12,721 bases of DNA, from the NCBI GenBank assembly GCA_021030915.1, contig JAGEMR010000265.1, positions 1,623 through 14,343 on the forward strand, in the 5' to 3' direction. This document shows positions 7,840-12,721 of this stretch, piece by piece. The notes beneath the pieces were generated by a model, which ran no database searches, was not told the DNA's origin, and saw only the letters and a list, made by a program, of their open reading frames with translations. Each line of letters starts with the position of its first letter. Within the stretch, counting starts at the first letter, position 1. Origin of the DNA: Astrothelium macrocarpum. Lineage: Eukaryota > Ascomycota > Dothideomycetes > Trypetheliales > Trypetheliaceae. The translations under genes were made by a program, and so were the position numbers.

Positions 7840-8192
7840 CTTGTTGCTGCATCGTCGTTTAGAATTGAGTACTTGGCGAAGATGACATTAACTGCGCTCT
7901 TTCTTTCCCGAAAGGTATGTGTTCATGGATAAGCAATCCGGGACTATCTTGTGCAAGATTGCATGAGTGAGCAAGAAAGGTCCACAGGTTTTCCAGCCAC
8001 CAAGCCACCCTGGGTTGCCACTAATATGTTAAGGTTAGTTTAATCACGTGATGATGATGAAATTTAAGTCTCGTTCCCACCAGCCCACGGCATAAGAAAT
8101 GTTATTCACAACCGCGAAAGACATGATTCGCCGCAGGCCTCGTCGGTAGGGCCTCACACCGTTCTAAATAATTATGAATTGTAGATAATCTG
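7840..8192. promoter_or_regulatory. Intergenic region before the right boundary, with a CACGTG palindrome
   Basis: This is normal-composition sequence with no convincing gene. A plus-strand ATG at 7882 is followed by eleven codons and a GTATGT donor-like sequence at 7915, but no partner exon was found. The perfect palindrome ATCACGTGAT (8043-8052) matches the core bound by fungal bHLH regulators of the Pho4/Cbf1 type. It lies about 200 bp upstream of the candidate start at 7839, so it could regulate the small gene. One such site can also arise by chance. Confidence 0.3.
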
Positions 8193-8321
8193 TCAATGAT
8201 TTATTGAAAAATAAATTCTTAGATGTTCTCGTCTGCTTTTGTTGGGGCCCTCCCAAGAGACCTGCCGTGAATTATACCTTTCGCGGTCGCGGGTGACATT
8301 TCTCATTGCATCCACTGATAT

Positions 8322-8360
8322 CCCGTAGGAGTATCCACGGGTCCGTGCAACCCACGGGTA
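8322..8360. repeat. Short CCACGGGT direct repeats near the right boundary
   Basis: The octamer ccacgggt occurs at 8335-8342 and 8352-8359, 17 bp apart, with a related cccgta just before them at 8323-8328. On the minus strand this reads as ACCCGTGG motifs close to ATAC/ATAT. Clusters like this can be subterminal protein-binding repeats of DNA transposons, but no terminal inverted repeats or transposase were found, so the assignment stays open. Confidence 0.35.
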
Positions 8361-8509
8361 TCTGCAACACCAAGTTGCCGCTTCCAAGCAGTCCTTCCCC
8401 CTCCATTATCTCAATAATCATAATAACCATTAATTAAATAATTAGATAATGATAATTATAAATATCTATTGAAATGTTTTATAATTTTAATTTAATTTAA
8501 AAGATGTTA

Positions 8510-8562
8510 TGATTGGCGTCAGATACACGAAGGTCGATCTGATAGTCGCAAATTTCCAATTT
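8510..8562. other. Small complex-sequence patch inside the AT block
   Basis: About 50 bp (ggcgtcagatacacgaagg and following) has near-normal composition between two AT-rich stretches. It is too short for a gene and resembles nothing else in the window. It is most likely a less-mutated remnant of the sequence from which the AT block decayed, or of the island edge. Confidence 0.4.
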
Positions 8563-10257
8563 CAGATAATTCTATATAATACGAATTCGATTTAAAAATT
8601 TGAATATTTAATAATCTCATAAATATCTGTAAAGATTTTTTATAAAATTTAATCTTATTATAAAATTGTTGAATTATTTATTATTATTTAAAAATTTTTT
8701 GATATTATTATTTTTTTTGAATATTTTATTCTGATTTCTGAATTCGTTATTATTGTCTTTTTAATTTACGTTTATATTTTAATTATTTTTGAATTTTTTT
8801 ATATTATTATTATTCCATTTTTTGAATCTTTTTTTATAATCACTGAATTTCTAATTCCTATTTTTTATTGGTTACAATTATCTGCCAGATCTTAATCTTT
8901 ATTAACGAAAGGAATTATATAAGATTATTATTATCTTCTTTAAAAAATAATAACAATTTTTTATTTCAATGATAATGAATTTTCTTTTATTTTAAAGATT
9001 ATTATAAATACGAATTTTCATATTTAAGAATCTCATTTTGAATTTGAAAATGAAGAATTATATCGTTAATTATCATTTCAACGATATTAGAATTCGGATT
9101 AAAAATCTTATATATGAATTTTTAGATTTCAATAATATTATTTAAAAATCTAATAGAAATTTTAATTTAATTCGAAAAAAATTTATTTAATTATTTTTTA
9201 ATTTTATTAAATATAATATCAGAATTGAATAATTATAATCCAGTCTTTTTTTAAATATTTTCAATAATTTTAAAAATAAATATCTTTTAATATACGTATT
9301 AAAATAATTTTAGAAAATCTTTTTTTATTATTTTTATTAAATCTGTTATTATATAAAATATATGATTAAATATTTATAAATAATAATTCATTAAAAAATT
9401 AAAATAATTCATATCAAATGATTAAAATTAATAAATTAAATAAAATGAAAAAATTATAATATTAATTCAAATTATTATAATACAATTCAAAAAAATATCA
9501 AAAATATAAAAATAATAATCATCAATTATTAGAAATCTTTTTTTAAAATCGTTCATAATTTTTATTTTCATAAATTGATTAAAAATATTTTTAAATTAAT
9601 CAAAATCATGAATTTTAGAAATCTATTTTAAATCTGAATAATTAAAAAAATATTTTTAATTTTTAAAATTTTAAAATCAGATATTTTAATAATTATTTTA
9701 TTTTATTTTATAAATAATATCAGATGGAATATATAAATTATTTATATAAATATAATTAATAATAATAATTCATTTTTTATTATTAAATTGAATAAATTCA
9801 AATATTCTATTAATTTTAAAAATAATTTTATTAAAAATTCTTTTAATTTTTTATTATTAATTAATAAAAAAATTTTTTTCATTTATATTATAAATATTTT
9901 ATAAAAAAATCTAATGATTATTAGAAAAATTTTCAAATTAATAAATTATTAATTTAAATATTAAAAATTTGATTTTATTTATTTGATCAAAATATAATTT
10001 ATAATTATAATAATTATTTATTTATTTTTATTTTATATTAAATGATTGAATATAATTATTATAAAATTCATTTTTATATTATTTTATAAAAATCATAATT
10101 TAATTAATTTTAGATTATTCTTTAATAATAATAATAATTTAATCATATATTATTTAAAATATTGATAGAATATTTTAATCCATAATTTTATTAATTTAAA
10201 TAATAAAATCTATTTTTTATTAATATTGAAATAATATATTAATATAATTCCGTATAT

Positions 10258-10345
10258 TATTTTTGTTATGATCCTAGGTATCCTTGGGGTCAAATCTACT
10301 TGGGATCAAGGTGGCTTCTGAAATGAGTCGATAAAGGACTGAATT
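10258..10345. other. Complex-sequence patch with a short direct repeat in the AT block
   Basis: Roughly 85 bp of near-normal composition sits within AT-rich DNA. It contains cttggggtcaa (10283-10293) and cttgggatcaa (10299-10309), an 11-bp direct repeat with one G/A difference spaced 16 bp apart. The surrounding CCTTG (10282-10286) and CAAGG (10307-10311) are also inverted with respect to each other. It may be the end of a transposon or a younger insertion. No open frame is present. Confidence 0.4.
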
Positions 10346-12721
10346 AATAAAAATGGATATGATTTGATAATTCAAAATTCTACTGAAGATATTATCAAAG
10401 ACTAATTTAAAAAATGATTTTGAATATGACGAGATTATAATTGATCTCATTGGATTTTTATATATTTGAATTGTTCATTAACGTCGTGATAATTTTTACG
10501 ACCGCTGAAATAAATTTTATCAAAAAAAGAATGATATTTACGATTCTTCTGATAAATTCGCAGATTTCCAGATGAATTATATATAACAGCCGTATCAATT
10601 AATCGCTATATATCTATATTATCATGATATTTTAATATTATCATCTTTTTTTAATTATATATTCTTATGTATTATAAATTCGCGGAATTCCATTAATTTT
10701 GATAAAAATATCATCTCATTCTTCTTCTAATCATCATCATCTTATTTCAGAAATTATATATTTTGATTCTTCTATTTCTATTTTTTATAATCATTATTTA
10801 TTTTAGAAACTGATTTATATTATAATGAATTCCCGTCTAAAATATTCTGAATATATAAAAAATGATCATAAATATATTAATTTATTCTGATCATTATTAA
10901 ATAAAATTCATGAAAAATACCGAAAATATATCGAAAATAATGAAAAAGAATTAATATAAATATTGATTTATTTATTATATAATAAAAAAATTCTTTATTA
11001 AATTAAAAAATATACGAAAACGAAAATTGAATATGAATTTAATTTATTATAAAAAAAGATTGAAAAGGATTATTTTATGATAAATATTATTATAAATCTT
11101 TTTTCATTGATTTGAAATTTTCTGATTTAAATAAATAATATATTATTAAATGAATCATTATTTTTGAAGATATTTTAATATCATTCTTTTTTGATATAAT
11201 ATTTCTGGATTTTTTTCTGATATTTTTTTAATATCATTATAATTTTTCATATATTTTTTATATATAAATATCCTTTTTATTTTATCAGATATTTATGATT
11301 ATAATAATTTATAATTTTTTCGATTTCAAATTCATTTTTTTTTTTAATTCAAAATAAAATATTTTTTGATATAATATTATTATATCAATTAATTAGAATA
11401 AAAATATATAAAATATTAGATGAATTTTGATATTTAATAATAATTTTAATTTAAAATTTATTAATTCTTTTTATTTTTATATCAAAAATGATCCGATTTT
11501 AATTAATTCCAATTTTTTTATTAATAATTTATTTTTAAAATTTTTAATAAATAAATATATTTTATCTTCCTTTTTTAATTAAAATTTATTTTTATTGAAA
11601 ATATTAATTTTTTTATTTCTGATTAACATTTATTGATTATTCTTTTTAATATTTTTTTATATTTATATCAAGATTTTTAATTTATATAATATATCTTATT
11701 ATATCTGATCCGAAAATATTTTCACGTTTTATCTAATTCAGATTCCATTATTTTGATCTAGAATATATTCTATTAATATTTTTTATATAATCAATAATAT
11801 TTTCTAATTTAATATTAATTATATCATAAATAATAAAAATATCCAATTATTTTATTGATTATTTATATAATATTTCAAATATTATTCTAATATTTAATTC
11901 ATATATTTTATTTGACCATTTATTTTTTATAATATATCATAAATATTTTTAATTTAATTCCGAATTTATTTAGAATTATTTTTTAATAAATTAATATAAA
12001 TTTTCGATTTTTATCAAATATGATATTTACCGGAATTTTAAAATATTTAATTAATTTTTGAAATAATAATTCAATTATATAAATTATTTTATATATCTTT
12101 TTGAATTATTCAATAATAATATATTTTATCAATTTATTTATAATAATCATAATCGTGTTATATTTTAATTCTATTATTAGATTTTTTAATTCTGATAGAT
12201 TTATAATAAAATCTATAATGATTTATTCGAATGGTTTATATAATGATTTTATTAATATGACCGTTCTTTTTTTTATTTATATATTATATTTATTCTTTTG
12301 ATATAATTCATATTTAATAATATAATTTTGGATATATTCTTTCATTCTTTCAAAATAATAATTTCATTGAATATTTCTGATAATTTATATAATTTCTAAA
12401 TATTTATAAAATAATTTATCATAATATTTTTTAATAATTTTTTTGATTTTTTTATATTAAATTATAATTTTTTATTTTATTTATTGATTTTATTTAAAAA
12501 TAATTAAAATTGTATTAATTTTTTTATAATTCTCTGATAATATATTATTTTAATTAATTTGAAAAATCATTTGATTTTTGATTTTTTTTATTATATAATC
12601 TGATCTTTAATTTAAAATATCAATTCTAGAATTATCTTTTTCTGATATATATTTAATAATAAATTTATATTATTCTAAAAATTCTGATCATTTAATTTAT
12701 TATTAATTTAATTATTTCATT

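Larger units (their letters stand above)
8400..12721. other. Right AT-rich block (gene-free)
   Basis: This is over 4.3 kb of extremely AT-rich DNA running off the window. In 9361-9960 only 42 of 600 bases are G or C. The longest open frame (12101-12301) is low-complexity Ile/Phe/Asn/Tyr sequence of the kind expected by chance at this composition. I see no gene, tRNA or transposon domain. Composition is not uniform: slightly more complex patches lie near 8510-8560 and 10260-10600. Of the surviving C residues sampled, 25 of 26 are preceded by T, and 14 of 16 G residues are followed by A. The likely origin is transposon DNA eroded by a C-to-T process, but the element is beyond recognition. Confidence 0.85.

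Noticed and set aside
8193..8387. Minus-strand open frame of 64 codons at the right boundary
   Set aside because: It crosses the ccacgggt repeats and the AT transition, has no protein-like pattern and no splice partners.
12101..12301. 66-codon open frame rich in Ile, Phe, Asn and Tyr
   Set aside because: The residue composition simply mirrors the AT-rich DNA and no domain or codon signal is seen. It is expected by chance.
8400..12721. AT-rich block as a mitochondrial DNA insertion
   Set aside because: No mitochondrial gene, tRNA or intron core is visible, and the TpC/GpA bias suggests a mutational process rather than organelle origin.

Overview
This window looks like nuclear DNA from a filamentous ascomycete (Pezizomycotina) with a strongly two-compartment genome. 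The reasons are short introns of about 48-62 nt with GTATGT or GTAAGC donors, CTAAY/CTGAY-type branch sites and TAG/CAG acceptors, genes on both strands without operon organisation, and an abrupt alternation between near-normal-GC coding DNA and extremely AT-rich, gene-free DNA. I cannot name the species, and I recognise none of the proteins by family.

Layout. Positions 1 to about 1200 are an AT-rich block (more than 90% AT by eye) that opens with a 17-bp tandem repeat running off the window edge. At about 1200-1270 the composition flips to a CpG-dense patch. Positions 1270 to about 8400 form a gene island. It holds: a two-exon gene of unknown function on the minus strand (1832-2873); a broken plus-strand gene with a presequence-like N-terminus (3456-4313); a small broken minus-strand gene (4751-5078) carrying a stop and a frameshift; a four-exon minus-strand gene (5350-6818) for a Cys-containing, sequon-rich secreted protein of about 430 residues; and a small minus-strand protein with one hydrophobic segment (7483-7839, first exon uncertain). 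From about 8400 to the end there is a second AT-rich block with no credible gene.

Two observations stand out. First, in the AT-rich block almost every surviving G:C pair sits in TpC/GpA context (39 of 42 in positions 9361-9960), while CpA is not depleted. That is not what classical CpA-directed repeat-induced point mutation (RIP) would leave behind. Second, an 81-bp sequence occurs twice in the island in the same orientation (4526-4606 and 7287-7367), aligned without gaps, and 15 of its 18 differences are transitions. Together with the two broken genes, this suggests an island being eroded by a transition-type mutational process. No pathway or operon links these genes. What they share is their setting: a small, partly decaying island with one secreted protein, inside gene-free AT-rich DNA.
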